This document shows, piece by piece, positions 23,277 through 31,862 of a stretch of DNA of 64,000 nt (within the stretch, counting starts at the first letter, position 1; the number at the start of each line of letters is the position of its first letter). The DNA comes from Actinomycetales bacterium (GTDB lineage: Bacteria; Actinomycetota; Actinomycetes; Actinomycetales; Dermatophilaceae). The DNA is taken from the NCBI GenBank assembly GCA_016711095.1, contig JADJTP010000003.1, positions 310,001 through 374,000 on the forward strand, in the 5' to 3' direction. Under the pieces are notes generated by a model. The model was not told the origin of the DNA. It saw only the letters and a list, made by a program, of their open reading frames with translations, and searched no databases. A program made the translations under genes and the position numbers.

Positions 23277-24935
23277 ATGACTCCCTTGGTGCCTCAGAGC
23301 ATCGAACCCACGTTTGCCGACTTCGGCGTCCACCCTGACATCGTCGCCGCCCTGACCGAGGCCGGGATCGTCCACCCCTTCCCGATCCAGGCGATGACCT
23401 TGCCGGTGGCCCTGGCCGGGCACGACATCATCGGCCAGGCCAAGACCGGTACTGGCAAGACTCTCGGCTTCGGTGTGCCGATCCTGCAGCGCGTCGTCAC
23501 CCCGACTGACCCCGGCTACGCCGACCTGGCCAAGCCCGGCAAGCCACAGGCTCTGGCCGTGGCGCCCACCCGTGAGTTGGCCGTGCAGGTGTCCGGCGAC
23601 CTCGAGCGCGCCGGCAAGCAGCGCGGCGCCCGGGTGCTCACCGTCTACGGTGGCCGGGCCTATGAGCCGCAGATCGAGGCCCTCAAGCGAGGCGTCGAGG
23701 TCGTCGTCGGCACCCCCGGGCGGCTCATCGACCTGGCGAAGCAGGGCCACCTCGACCTGTCGCAGGCTCGGATGGTCGTGCTCGACGAGGCCGACGAGAT
23801 GCTCGACCTCGGCTTCCTGCCCGATGTCGAAACCCTCATGTCGAAAACCCCGTCCGGCCGCCAGACCATGCTTTTTTCGGCGACCATGCCGGGCGCGATC
23901 GTCGCACTGGCCCGGCGCTACATGACTCAGCCGACCCACATCCGGGCGATGGGCGACGAGACCGAGAACGCCCACACCGTCAAGGCCATCGAGCAGTTCG
24001 TCTATCGGGCCCACGCGATGGACAAGGTCGAGTTGCTCAGCCGGGTGCTGCAAGCCGAGGGACGCGGGCTGTGCCTGGTCTTCACCCGCACCAAACGCGC
24101 CGCCGCGAAGATCACCGAACAACTCACCGAGCGAGGTTTCGCAGCCGCCGCCATCCACGGCGACCTCGGCCAGGGAGCCCGCGAGCAGGCGCTGCGAGCC
24201 TTCCGGCACGGCAACGTCGACGTCCTCGTAGCGACCGACGTCGCTGCCCGCGGTATCGACGTCGAGCACATCACCCACGTCATCAACTATCAGTGCCCGG
24301 AAGATGAAAAGACGTACGTCCACCGGATCGGGCGGACCGGGCGCGCCGGCAACACCGGCATAGCGATCACCCTCGTCGACTGGGAAGACATGCCCCGGTG
24401 GTCGATGATCGACCGACAGCTGGATCTGGGCATCCCCGAGCCGGTCGAGACCTACTCCTCCTCCGAGCACCTGCACGCCGACCTCGACATCCCGTCCGGG
24501 CTCAAGGGCTATCTCGGCAAGGAGCAGCAGACCCGAGCCGGTCTGGGCGCCGAAGAGCTGGAGGACCTCGGCGAGACGGGCCGATCCGGGGGACGTCGGG
24601 GCACCTCGGGTCCTGGCAGCCGCGACGGCCGCAGCGATCGAGGGGACCGCTCTGGTGGCGCACGCTCGGGTACGAGCAATGGCGACGGCACGAGCCAACC
24701 GCCCCGCGAGCGCAACCGGCGACGCACCCGTGGCGGCGGCGACGACGGAAGTGGTTCGGCGGTTACCGGCGCGCCCGTCACCGCCACGAACACCACCCCC
24801 TCGCCCGCCCCGACCACTGGCACGGCACCCCGGGACACGCAGACCTTCGACGCCCAGGCCGCCGCTCGCCGCCCGCGGCGTCGTCGTCGCGGCGGCTCGG
24901 GCAGCTCGACCCAGGCGCCCGCCACCTCCATGTGA
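23277..24935 (+). CDS. rhlE: DEAD-box ATP-dependent RNA helicase
   Basis: SF2 RNA helicase of 552 residues. The Q motif is TFADFGVHPDIVAAL with PFPIQ; motif I AKTGTGKTLGF, PTRELAVQV, TPGRLIDL, VLDEADEMLDLGF, SATMPG, VFTRTKRAA, ATDVAARGIDVE and HRIGRTGRAGN are all present. After about residue 425 a disordered basic tail (RSGGRRGTSGPGSRDGRSDR and RRPRRRRRGGSG) should add RNA affinity. The role is ribosome biogenesis or mRNA decay. It matches Rv3211 (rhlE) in position. No strong Shine-Dalgarno precedes ATG 23277. Confidence 0.92.
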   Translation: MTPLVPQSIEPTFADFGVHPDIVAALTEAGIVHPFPIQAMTLPVALAGHDIIGQAKTGTGKTLGFGVPILQRVVTPTDPGYADLAKPGKPQALAVAPTRELAVQVSGDLERAGKQRGARVLTVYGGRAYEPQIEALKRGVEVVVGTPGRLIDLAKQGHLDLSQARMVVLDEADEMLDLGFLPDVETLMSKTPSGRQTMLFSATMPGAIVALARRYMTQPTHIRAMGDETENAHTVKAIEQFVYRAHAMDKVELLSRVLQAEGRGLCLVFTRTKRAAAKITEQLTERGFAAAAIHGDLGQGAREQALRAFRHGNVDVLVATDVAARGIDVEHITHVINYQCPEDEKTYVHRIGRTGRAGNTGIAITLVDWEDMPRWSMIDRQLDLGIPEPVETYSSSEHLHADLDIPSGLKGYLGKEQQTRAGLGAEELEDLGETGRSGGRRGTSGPGSRDGRSDRGDRSGGARSGTSNGDGTSQPPRERNRRRTRGGGDDGSGSAVTGAPVTATNTTPSPAPTTGTAPRDTQTFDAQAAARRPRRRRRGGSGSSTQAPATSM

Positions 24936-24962
24936 CTCCGGCGCAACCCCCGGTCAGCGCCG

Positions 24963-24995
24963 ATCCCGTATGCCGTGATCCACGGCATACGGGAT
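24963..24995 (+). terminator. rhlE terminator hairpin built from paired octamers
   Basis: ATCCCGTATGCCGTG (24963-24977) and its exact complement (24981-24995) form a 15-bp stem with a 3-base loop, 28 bases after the rhlE stop. Each arm contains the iterated octamer GTATGCCG. No U-tract follows. Confidence 0.8.
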
Positions 24996-25035
24996 TGTGG
25001 TGTGACGGGCCATGAGCGGCGCGGGAGCAGGCTGG

Positions 25036-25041
25036 TAGCGT
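25036..25041 (+). promoter_or_regulatory. -10 box upstream of mdh
   Basis: TAGCGT 39 bases before GTG 25080. A ribosome site GGAAGAGGGAAA lies just upstream of the start, so this gene has a conventional short leader. Confidence 0.45.
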
Positions 25042-25079
25042 CGGACCGACCCCACCAACCGTCGGAAGAGGGAAATCCT

Positions 25080-26060
25080 GTGAGCACTGCACCCGTCAAG
25101 GTGGCCGTCACCGGCGCAGCCGGCCAGATCGGCTACAGCCTGCTGTTCCGCATCGCGAGCGGTGCGCTTCTCGGCCCGGACACCCCGGTGCAACTGCGCC
25201 TGCTGGAGATCACCCCCGCCCTCAAGGCTCTTGAGGGTGTCGTCATGGAGCTCGAGGACTGCGCCTTCCCGACGCTCGCCGGCGTCGAGATCGGCGACGA
25301 CCCCGAGGCGGTTTTCGACGGCGCGAACCTTGCGATGCTCGTGGGCGCCATGCCGCGCAAGGAGGGCATGGACCGAGCCGACCTGCTGGCCGCCAACGGC
25401 AAGATCTTCACCGGCCAGGGCGCCGCGCTCAACAAGGCTGCTGCGGATGACATCAAGATTCTCGTCACTGGCAACCCGGCCAACACCAACGCCCTGATCG
25501 CCATGGCCAATGCCCCCGACATCCCCAGGGAGCGCTTCAACGCCCTCACCCGGCTGGACCACAACCGCGCCAAGAGCCAACTAGCCCAGAAGCTCGGCGT
25601 GCCCGTCGACTCGATCACCAAGCTCGCGATCTGGGGCAACCACGACGACTCGATGTATCCCGACCTGTACAACACCGTCGTCGACGGCAAGATCGCGGCC
25701 GACCTCGTCGACGAGGCGTGGATCACCGACACGTTCATCCCGACCGTCGCCACCCGCGGCGGGGCGATCATCAAGGCGCGCGGTCTGTCTTCGGCGGCAT
25801 CGGCAGCCAACGCGACCATCGATCACATGCGCGACTGGGCGCTCGGAACTAGCGACTGGGTCTCGATGTCGGTGCCGTCCGACGGCTCCTACGGCCTCGC
25901 CGAAGGCGTCGTCTCCTCGTTCCCCTGCGTCTGCAGCGACGGGGCGTACACGATCGTCCAGGGCATCGAGCTGTCCGACTTCTCGATGGAGCGGATCAAG
26001 GCGTCCGTGGCTCGCCTGGAGTCCGAGCGCGACCAAGTGAAGGCCCTCGGCCTCATCTGA
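25080..26060 (+). CDS. mdh: Malate dehydrogenase
   Basis: NAD-dependent malate/oxaloacetate enzyme of the TCA cycle, 326 residues. The NAD loop is VAVTGAAGQIGYSLLFRIASG, substrate-binding MPRKEGMDRADLL, then TGNPANTNALIAMA, the catalytic Asp in LTRLDHNRAK, and the catalytic His in IWGNHDDSMYPD. This is the cytosolic-type MDH usual in actinobacteria. GTG 25080 with AAGAGGG upstream. It is monocistronic, with hairpins on either side, and convergent with the folD unit. Confidence 0.96.
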   Translation: MSTAPVKVAVTGAAGQIGYSLLFRIASGALLGPDTPVQLRLLEITPALKALEGVVMELEDCAFPTLAGVEIGDDPEAVFDGANLAMLVGAMPRKEGMDRADLLAANGKIFTGQGAALNKAAADDIKILVTGNPANTNALIAMANAPDIPRERFNALTRLDHNRAKSQLAQKLGVPVDSITKLAIWGNHDDSMYPDLYNTVVDGKIAADLVDEAWITDTFIPTVATRGGAIIKARGLSSAASAANATIDHMRDWALGTSDWVSMSVPSDGSYGLAEGVVSSFPCVCSDGAYTIVQGIELSDFSMERIKASVARLESERDQVKALGLI

Positions 26061-26069
26061 ACCACCTTT

Positions 26070-26104
26070 GAGCTGCACTCTGAGCCCACCTCAGAGTGCA
26101 GCTC
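26070..26104. terminator. mdh terminator hairpin
   Basis: GAGCTGCACTCTGAG (26070-26084) pairs perfectly with 26090-26104 around a 5-base loop, 9 bases after the mdh stop. It is long and symmetric, so it may also terminate the convergent DUF3017 transcript. Confidence 0.85.
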
Positions 26105-26144
26105 CATGCTCGGACGTTGCGTCACGCTCGCGGTCGGGTGGACG

Positions 26145-26456
26145 TCAGAGGCGAACGAGGGCGAACGCGACGGCCACCGCCACCGCGAGACCGAGCAGGC
26201 TGACCACGTCGAGCCATGGCCGACGCACGGCGAGCCCACCGGCCCCCTGGCGGGGCAGCACCGCCCGCAACACGGCCCCGAGTCCGAAGGCGCTGGCGAA
26301 GAGATAGCCGCCGGAACGCAGTTGCCCAAAAGCGGCGACCGCGACTCCCACGCCGGCGATTCCGGCAACCAACCACCAGACACCCAACCGCCGCAGGCGC
26401 CGCCAGTCGCTGGGCTCGGGCTCCGGTTGGGCCGCGCCGGGTTGAGGCTGCGTCAC
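26145..26456 (-). CDS. DUF3017 family membrane protein
   Basis: Protein of 103 residues with a Pro/Gln-rich start (MTQPQPGAAQPEPEPSDW) and three hydrophobic segments: LGVWWLVAGIAGVGVAVAAFG, YLFASAFGLGAVLRAVL and VVSLLGLAVAVAVAFALVRL. DUF3017 proteins typically follow folD in actinobacteria. GTG 26456 overlaps the folD stop by 4 bases (GTGA). Function is unknown. Confidence 0.82.
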   Translation of the reverse strand: MTQPQPGAAQPEPEPSDWRRLRRLGVWWLVAGIAGVGVAVAAFGQLRSGGYLFASAFGLGAVLRAVLPRQGAGGLAVRRPWLDVVSLLGLAVAVAVAFALVRL

Positions 26457-27340
26457 CGCGTCGACGCGCCCGATACGTGGCGCTCGGCCGCCTGCACGAC
26501 GTTGGCCAGCAGCAGCGCGCGAGTCATCGGCCCGACGCCTCCCGGATTGGGGCTCACCCAGCCGGCCACCCGCGCGACGTCGGCGGCCACGTCGCCGGCA
26601 ACCCGCGAGCGGCCGGTGGCCTCGTCGATGACCCGGCTCACCCCGACGTCGAGCACCGCCGCCCCCGGCTTGACCATGTCGGCGGTGACGATGTCGGGAA
26701 CCCCGGCGGCCGCGACGACGATGTCGGCCTGTCGCACCTCGGCGGCAAGGTCGCGAGTCCCGGTGTGACACAACGTCACCGTCGCGTTCTCCGATCGGCG
26801 GGTGAGGATGAGACCCAGCGGTCGACCCACCGTCAGCCCCCGTCCGATGATGCAGACCTTGGCTCCGGCGATCGGGACACCGAAGCGCCGGAGCAACTCG
26901 ATGACGCCCATCGGGGTGCACGGCAGCGGCGCCGGCCGACCAAGCACGAGCCAGCCCAGGTTCGTGGGGTGCAGGCCGTCGACATCCTTGGTCGGGTCGA
27001 CGCGTGACAGCAGCTTCATCTCGTCGAGGCCGGTGGGCTGCTGGACGAGAAAGCCCGTGCACGACGGATCGGCGTTGAGCTCGTCGATGACCGCCTCGAC
27101 CTCGGCCTGCGTCGCCGTGGCCGGCAGGTCGCGGCGGATGCTGCGGATGCCCAGTTCGGCGCAATCGCGGTGCTTGGCCCCGACGTACCACTGGCTGCCG
27201 GGGTCATCTCCGACGAGCACCGTGCCCAGGCCGGGCACGACCCCCCGGTCGGCCAGCGCTGCGACCCGCACAGCGAGCTCACTCTTGACCTGGTCGAGGG
27301 TGGACTTGCCGTCGAGGATGCGAGCGTTCACGCCGGACAT
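26453..27340 (-). CDS. folD: Methylenetetrahydrofolate dehydrogenase/cyclohydrolase
   Basis: Bifunctional one-carbon enzyme of 295 residues that interconverts 5,10-methylene- and 10-formyl-tetrahydrofolate. The catalytic lysine is in SQWYVGAKHRD. PTKDVDGLHPTNLG, the NADP segment IIGRGLTVGRPLGL and the PGGVGPMTRALLLANV ending are family signatures. It supplies formyl groups to PurN and PurH, encoded 2-5 kb away. ATG 27340 has GGGAAG almost touching the start. Confidence 0.94.
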   Translation of the reverse strand: MSGVNARILDGKSTLDQVKSELAVRVAALADRGVVPGLGTVLVGDDPGSQWYVGAKHRDCAELGIRSIRRDLPATATQAEVEAVIDELNADPSCTGFLVQQPTGLDEMKLLSRVDPTKDVDGLHPTNLGWLVLGRPAPLPCTPMGVIELLRRFGVPIAGAKVCIIGRGLTVGRPLGLILTRRSENATVTLCHTGTRDLAAEVRQADIVVAAAGVPDIVTADMVKPGAAVLDVGVSRVIDEATGRSRVAGDVAADVARVAGWVSPNPGGVGPMTRALLLANVVQAAERHVSGASTR

Positions 27341-27383
27341 CTTCCCACGCGGCGCGGCTGCACCCCTGGCGCGGCTGGCCTCT

Positions 27384-27389
27384 TAGGGT
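27384..27389 (+). promoter_or_regulatory. -10 box upstream of the lipoprotein gene
   Basis: TAGGGT about 48 bases before ATG 27438; GGAGGGAGG lies 6 bases before the start. Confidence 0.4.
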
Positions 27390-27437
27390 GGCTGTTGCCC
27401 GCATCGCAGATGTCCACGCCCTCGGAGGGAGGCGCTC

Positions 27438-28466
27438 ATGCATCACCGCACCTCCGTTCTGTTGGCCGTGGCCGTGGCATTCACCGCGGCCTGCTCCGGC
27501 ACGCCCACGCCCCCGTCCGACGCGGGCCAGGCGAACGCGACGACGAACCACCCCACCGGGACTGCTGCGACGATGACCGGCGGTGATGCGCCGGGGCCGA
27601 CGACCGCCGCCGCATCGTCGCCATCGATCGCCGCTGGCGACCCCACCGCGGCCGTGTCCACCGCCGCGGAGCTTCAACTGCCGCGCGGGGGCACGACGAT
27701 CTTCCCGGCCCATCGGCTGGTCGGCTATTCCGGCTATCCCGGGTCCCCGGCGCTTGGTCGCCTCGGCGTCGGCGACCTGGACGAGCGGGTCACGGAGATC
27801 GAGAAACTCGGCGCCGAGTATGCCGCCGGTCGGACCGTGTTGCCCGTGTTGGAGCTCATCGCCACGGTCGTGCACTCCCGCCCCGGCGCTGACGGCCTCT
27901 ACCGCACCCGCATCGACGACGATGTCGTCGCTCGTCACCTTGAGGCAGCCCGTCGACACCGGGCGATCCTGCTGCTCAATATCCAGCCTGGACGCGCCAG
28001 GTTCCTGGACGAAGTCGAGCATTGGGCGCGGTGGCTGCGCGAGCCCGACGTCGGCCTCGCGCTGGACCCAGAGTGGGCGGTCGGACCCGGCCAGGTCCCC
28101 GGCAAGGTCTTCGGCCGCAGCTCGGGAGCGGAACTGGATGAGATCGCCGCCTTCCTGTCGGGGATCGTCGCCACCCACCGGCTGCCAGAGAAGGTGCTGC
28201 TCTACCACCAACTGCACGCGTCGATCGTTCGCGAGCCAGCTGCGCTGCAACCCCACCCGGGGGTCGCCCTCGTCGTCTCGGTCGACGGGATCGGCAACCG
28301 CGCCGAGAAGACCTCGACCTGGACCAGGATCGTGTCGCTCACCCCGGCGCACGTGCACAAGGGCTTCAAGCTGTTCTACGACGAGGACACCCGTCGGGGC
28401 CCGCTCATGACGCCCGCCCAGGTGTTGCAGCTCTCGCCGCAGCCGGAGTACGTCCTCTACGAGTGA
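27438..28466 (+). CDS. Putative lipoprotein of unknown function
   Basis: Protein of 342 residues. The signal peptide MHHRTSVLLAVAVAFTAAC carries a lipobox with Cys19, so it should be lipid-anchored on the outer face of the membrane. A low-complexity Thr/Ala/Pro linker runs to about residue 80. The globular domain contains LVGYSGYPGSPALGRLG, LLLNIQPG and VGLALDPEWAVGPGQVPG, whose alternation of strands and helices resembles a TIM barrel, possibly glycoside-hydrolase-like; that is inference. Strong ribosome site GGAGGGAGG. The 3' end overlaps the convergent gene by 10 bases. Confidence 0.75.
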   Translation: MHHRTSVLLAVAVAFTAACSGTPTPPSDAGQANATTNHPTGTAATMTGGDAPGPTTAAASSPSIAAGDPTAAVSTAAELQLPRGGTTIFPAHRLVGYSGYPGSPALGRLGVGDLDERVTEIEKLGAEYAAGRTVLPVLELIATVVHSRPGADGLYRTRIDDDVVARHLEAARRHRAILLLNIQPGRARFLDEVEHWARWLREPDVGLALDPEWAVGPGQVPGKVFGRSSGAELDEIAAFLSGIVATHRLPEKVLLYHQLHASIVREPAALQPHPGVALVVSVDGIGNRAEKTSTWTRIVSLTPAHVHKGFKLFYDEDTRRGPLMTPAQVLQLSPQPEYVLYE

Positions 28467-29521
28467 GCGTCGGGGCTCGGCCTGCGCCTGGTTCCCGCGA
28501 CCCAGGTCCGCAGCGTCGGAAGGGCCGCCCCGAAGGCGGTCACCACCAGCCCGGTGACCACGACAACATCGACCGTATGCCGTGTCGCCGGAGAGATGAG
28601 GTCGATGGCCATGGCGGCGCCGAGCTGTCCGGTCAGCAACACCAGCATGGTGTGCAACACCCCGAGATGGCGCACCACGACGGCGACGACACCCACGAAC
28701 ACGACACCGATGACCCCACCGAACCACACCCACCACGGTGTCGCCGCTGCCGTCGGCACCACCGGTACCACCGGCGCAGACAGCGACCCGCCGGCCAGCC
28801 GCACGACCGCCAGCACCCCGAGCAGCGCGAGCCCCAAGGTGAAGTTGAGCCACGCCGTCGCCCACGGTGTGCCCGTCACCACGTTGACCTGCCCGTTGAT
28901 CGCCGACTGCACCGCCTGGAGGCCGCCGACGACGACAGCAAGTGCGACGGGAAGGAGCACGGCGCTCGATGCGACGTTGAAGCGACCCGACACGGCGATC
29001 GCCACCCCCACCGTCGCGACGACCGCGGCGCCCACGCGGACGGCCGTGACGCGGCTGCGCCCCGATGGCCCGAGCCCGAAACGGTCGACGATGACCCCAC
29101 TGCCGGTCTGGCCACCGACGACACCGACAGTGAAGAGGGCGACGCCGGCCAGCGGCACCGCGAAGGACTGCACGAGCACATAGGTGGCGCCGAGCAAGCC
29201 GCCGATCGCCTGCCACCAGAGCAGGCGCCGGCCCCGCACCGCGGTGATGATGGCCCGCAGCCCGGCGCGCGTCCGTGACGAGCCGACCAGCACGAGGGTG
29301 AGCAGCACCCAACCCGAGCCGAAGTTCCACAGCGCGGCATACAGCGGCTCCGCGAACGCGGACGAGAGGGTGCCGTTCATCCGGGACTGCCCGGCCGACA
29401 GGGCCCCGATCGTCAGGCCGGCCAGGCCCGCCCACGACCAGATCGACAGGTGACGAGGATCGACGTGCCGGGCAACCGAGTCGGTCGGGGGGTCTGGATC
29501 AGTGGAAGAAATGGCGTGCAC
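28457..29521 (-). CDS. DMT-type membrane protein (DUF606/YdcZ-like)
   Basis: Ten hydrophobic segments in two similar halves: IWSWAGLAGLTIGALSAGQSR begins the first, WFGGVIGVVFVGVVAVVV is in the second. The SRMNGTLSSAF and SAINGQVNVVTGTP repeats at the start of each half, with conserved Asn-Gly, are typical of the YdcZ family. GTG 29521 lies inside purH, overlapping its last 23 bases in another frame, since no good start occurs later before the first helix. It may be a transporter; no substrate is known. About 354 residues. Confidence 0.78.
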   Translation of the reverse strand: MHAISSTDPDPPTDSVARHVDPRHLSIWSWAGLAGLTIGALSAGQSRMNGTLSSAFAEPLYAALWNFGSGWVLLTLVLVGSSRTRAGLRAIITAVRGRRLLWWQAIGGLLGATYVLVQSFAVPLAGVALFTVGVVGGQTGSGVIVDRFGLGPSGRSRVTAVRVGAAVVATVGVAIAVSGRFNVASSAVLLPVALAVVVGGLQAVQSAINGQVNVVTGTPWATAWLNFTLGLALLGVLAVVRLAGGSLSAPVVPVVPTAAATPWWVWFGGVIGVVFVGVVAVVVRHLGVLHTMLVLLTGQLGAAMAIDLISPATRHTVDVVVVTGLVVTAFGAALPTLRTWVAGTRRRPSPDAHS

Positions 29522-31145
29522 CGGTGAGATACATCGTGATTCCCGCGGCAGACGCCGCCGCGATCGTCTCGGCATCGCGCATCGAGCCGCCCGGCTGCAC
29601 GATCGCGCGCACCCCGGCGTCGATGAGGATCTGCGCGCCGTCGGCAAACGGGAAGAAGGCATCGGAGGCCGCGACCGCGCCGCGGGCGCGCTCCTGCCCG
29701 GCCCGCGCGACCGCCAGTCGACAAGAATCCACCCGATTGACCTGGCCCATGCCGATGCCGACCGATGCCCCGTCTCGGGCCAGCAGGATCGCATTGGACT
29801 TCACGGCCCGTACCGCCCGCCATGCGAAGGTCAGGTCCGCGAGGGTCGCCTCGTCCGCGGGTTCGCCGCAGGCAAGCTGCCAGTAGGCCGCGTCGTCACC
29901 ACCGGTCGCCGCCGCGTCGTGACGCAGGTCGTCACGCACGACCGCATCGATGCGGTCGGCACCCTGCATGAGGAGGCCACCGCCGATGGACCGGGTCTCG
30001 ATGCCGGCCCGATGGCTGAACGCCGACGGATCCACCTGCAGGAGGCGGATGTTCTTCTTGCGAGTGAGGATCTCGAGGGCATCGGCGTCGAAGGACGGGG
30101 CGACGACGACCTCGGCGAAGATGTCCTTGACCGCCTCGGCGAGTTCGACGGTGACAGCCCTGTTGACCGCGATGACCCCGCCGAAGGCCGAGACCGGGTC
30201 GCAGGCGTGCGCCCGCGCATGGGCCTGGGCGATCGTCTCCCCTACCGCGATCCCACACGGATTGGCGTGCTTGATGATCGCGCAGGTCGGCGCGTCGCCG
30301 TGGTCGCCCGCGGCGCGCACCGCAGCGTCGGCGTCGACGAAGTTGTTGTAGGACATCTCCTTGCCGTGCAACACCACCCCCTGGGCGAGGCTCGGCTGTG
30401 GCTGGAATCCGTTGCGATAGAGAGCAGCCCGCTGGTGCGGGTTCTCGCCGTACCGCAGCACCGAGGCCTTGTCCCAGCTCGCCCCCACCCACGCCGGGAA
30501 GCCCGTCCCGTCCGAGGTGTCGGCATAGGCATTGCCCATCCAGGACGCCACGTGGATGTCATAGGTCGCCGTGTGGGCGAACGCCTCAGCGGCCAGCCGC
30601 TGGCGCGCGGCGAAGGTGAACCCGCCGTCGCGGACGGCAGCCAGCCCCGCGGCATACTGGCTCGGGTTGGTCAGCACCGCAACGCTGGGGTGATTCTTGG
30701 CGGCAGCCCGGACCATGGACGGGCCGCCGATGTCGATCTGCTCGACGCACTCGTCGGCGGTCGCGCCCGAGGCGACCGTCGCGGCGAAGGGATAGAGGTT
30801 GACGATCACGAGCTCGAAGGCCTCGACGCCGAGTTCGGCGAGCTGGGCCAGGTGATCGGGCTTGCGGGTGTCGGCGAGCAGTCCGGCGTGCACCCGCGGG
30901 TGGAGCGTCTTGACCCGGCCCTCGAGGCACTCGGGGAAGCCGGTGAGCTCCTCGACGCGGGTGACCGGCAGGCCGAGCCCTGCGATGAGCGCCGCCGACC
31001 CTCCGGTGGACACGAGCTCGACGCCAGCCTCGTGCAGGCCGCGGACGAACTCATCGAGCCCGGTCTTGTCGAAGACCGAGACGAGCGCTCGGCGCACCGG
31101 CCGGACGTCCTCGGTCGGGCCGGGCCTGCTCACGGTGGCGCTCAC
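29499..31145 (-). CDS. purH: Bifunctional AICAR formyltransferase/IMP cyclohydrolase
   Basis: Last two steps of IMP synthesis, 548 residues. The N-terminal MGS-like cyclohydrolase domain has VSVFDKTGLDEFVRGL, STGGSAALIAGLG and GRVKTLHPRVHAGLL. The transformylase half has KEMSYNNFVDADAA, IIKHANPCG and SAFGGVIAVNRAV. GTG 31145 overlaps the purN stop by 4 bases, so the two formyl-folate-using enzymes are co-translated. Confidence 0.95.
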   Translation of the reverse strand: MSATVSRPGPTEDVRPVRRALVSVFDKTGLDEFVRGLHEAGVELVSTGGSAALIAGLGLPVTRVEELTGFPECLEGRVKTLHPRVHAGLLADTRKPDHLAQLAELGVEAFELVIVNLYPFAATVASGATADECVEQIDIGGPSMVRAAAKNHPSVAVLTNPSQYAAGLAAVRDGGFTFAARQRLAAEAFAHTATYDIHVASWMGNAYADTSDGTGFPAWVGASWDKASVLRYGENPHQRAALYRNGFQPQPSLAQGVVLHGKEMSYNNFVDADAAVRAAGDHGDAPTCAIIKHANPCGIAVGETIAQAHARAHACDPVSAFGGVIAVNRAVTVELAEAVKDIFAEVVVAPSFDADALEILTRKKNIRLLQVDPSAFSHRAGIETRSIGGGLLMQGADRIDAVVRDDLRHDAAATGGDDAAYWQLACGEPADEATLADLTFAWRAVRAVKSNAILLARDGASVGIGMGQVNRVDSCRLAVARAGQERARGAVAASDAFFPFADGAQILIDAGVRAIVQPGGSMRDAETIAAASAAGITMYLTGARHFFH

Positions 31146-31813
31146 GGAATGGTGACCTTCCTGCCGGTGATGGTGAAACCCACGCGGGCCAGGCGACCCA
31201 CGATGTCGACGAGCATCCGTCGCTCGACGATCTTGATGCGTTCATGCAGAGATTGTTCGGTGTCGTCCGCCTCGATCCGCACGGCCTCTTGGCCGATGAC
31301 GGGCCCGGTGTCGATGCCGGCGTCGACGACGTGGCAGGTCGCGCCGGTCACCTTGACGCCGTAGGCGAGGGCGTCGCGGACTGCGTGGGCGCCCGGGAAG
31401 GCCGGCAACAGCGCCGGGTGGGTGTTGATGACCGTATGCCGCGCGAGCATCGCCGGCCCGAGCAGCTTCATGAAGCCGGCCGACACGACACAGACCGGCT
31501 CGTATGCCGCCACCGCCGCCGCGAGGGCCTCGTCCCAGTCCTGGCGGCTCGGGTAGTCCTCGACGCTGCAGACGAAGCTCGGGATGTCGGCGGCCTGCGC
31601 ACGGGCTTGTCCGAGGGTGCCGGGTCGGTCGGCCCCGACGGCCGCCACCCGCACTCCGTAGGTTTCGTCGGCGCACGCGTCGATGAGGGCCTGTAGCAGG
31701 GTGCCCGAGCCAGAGACGAGCACGACGACCGGGACCGGTGTCTGGCCGCGGCGTTCGCCGCCGAGGGGTCGCTCGCCGCGGGGGCTGTCCATAGGGGCCC
31801 GAGCGTCGCTCAC
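31142..31813 (-). CDS. purN: Phosphoribosylglycinamide formyltransferase
   Basis: Transfers formyl from 10-formyl-THF to GAR in purine synthesis; 223 residues. Seen: VVVLVSGSGTLLQALIDAC, GFMKLLGPAMLARH, INTHPALLPAFPGAHA, and CHVVDAGIDTGPVIGQ with the catalytic His/Asp region. I chose GTG 31813 because TACCCT lies 8 bases upstream, which gives a leaderless mRNA. ATG 31792 (7 residues shorter) is the alternative. In many actinobacteria DUF6350 lies directly upstream; here lhgO and a glycan cluster intervene. Confidence 0.93.
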   Translation of the reverse strand: MSDARAPMDSPRGERPLGGERRGQTPVPVVVLVSGSGTLLQALIDACADETYGVRVAAVGADRPGTLGQARAQAADIPSFVCSVEDYPSRQDWDEALAAAVAAYEPVCVVSAGFMKLLGPAMLARHTVINTHPALLPAFPGAHAVRDALAYGVKVTGATCHVVDAGIDTGPVIGQEAVRIEADDTEQSLHERIKIVERRMLVDIVGRLARVGFTITGRKVTIP

Positions 31814-31821
31814 GTGCAGCA

Positions 31822-31827
31822 AGGGTA
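31822..31827 (-). promoter_or_regulatory. -10 box of leaderless purNH promoter
   Basis: TACCCT on the minus strand, 8 bases before GTG 31813. It gives purNH its own promoter, independent of the genes upstream. Confidence 0.45.
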
Positions 31828-31862
31828 TCCGGCTACCGCCCCAAGCGTCGGGTCGTCCACGC

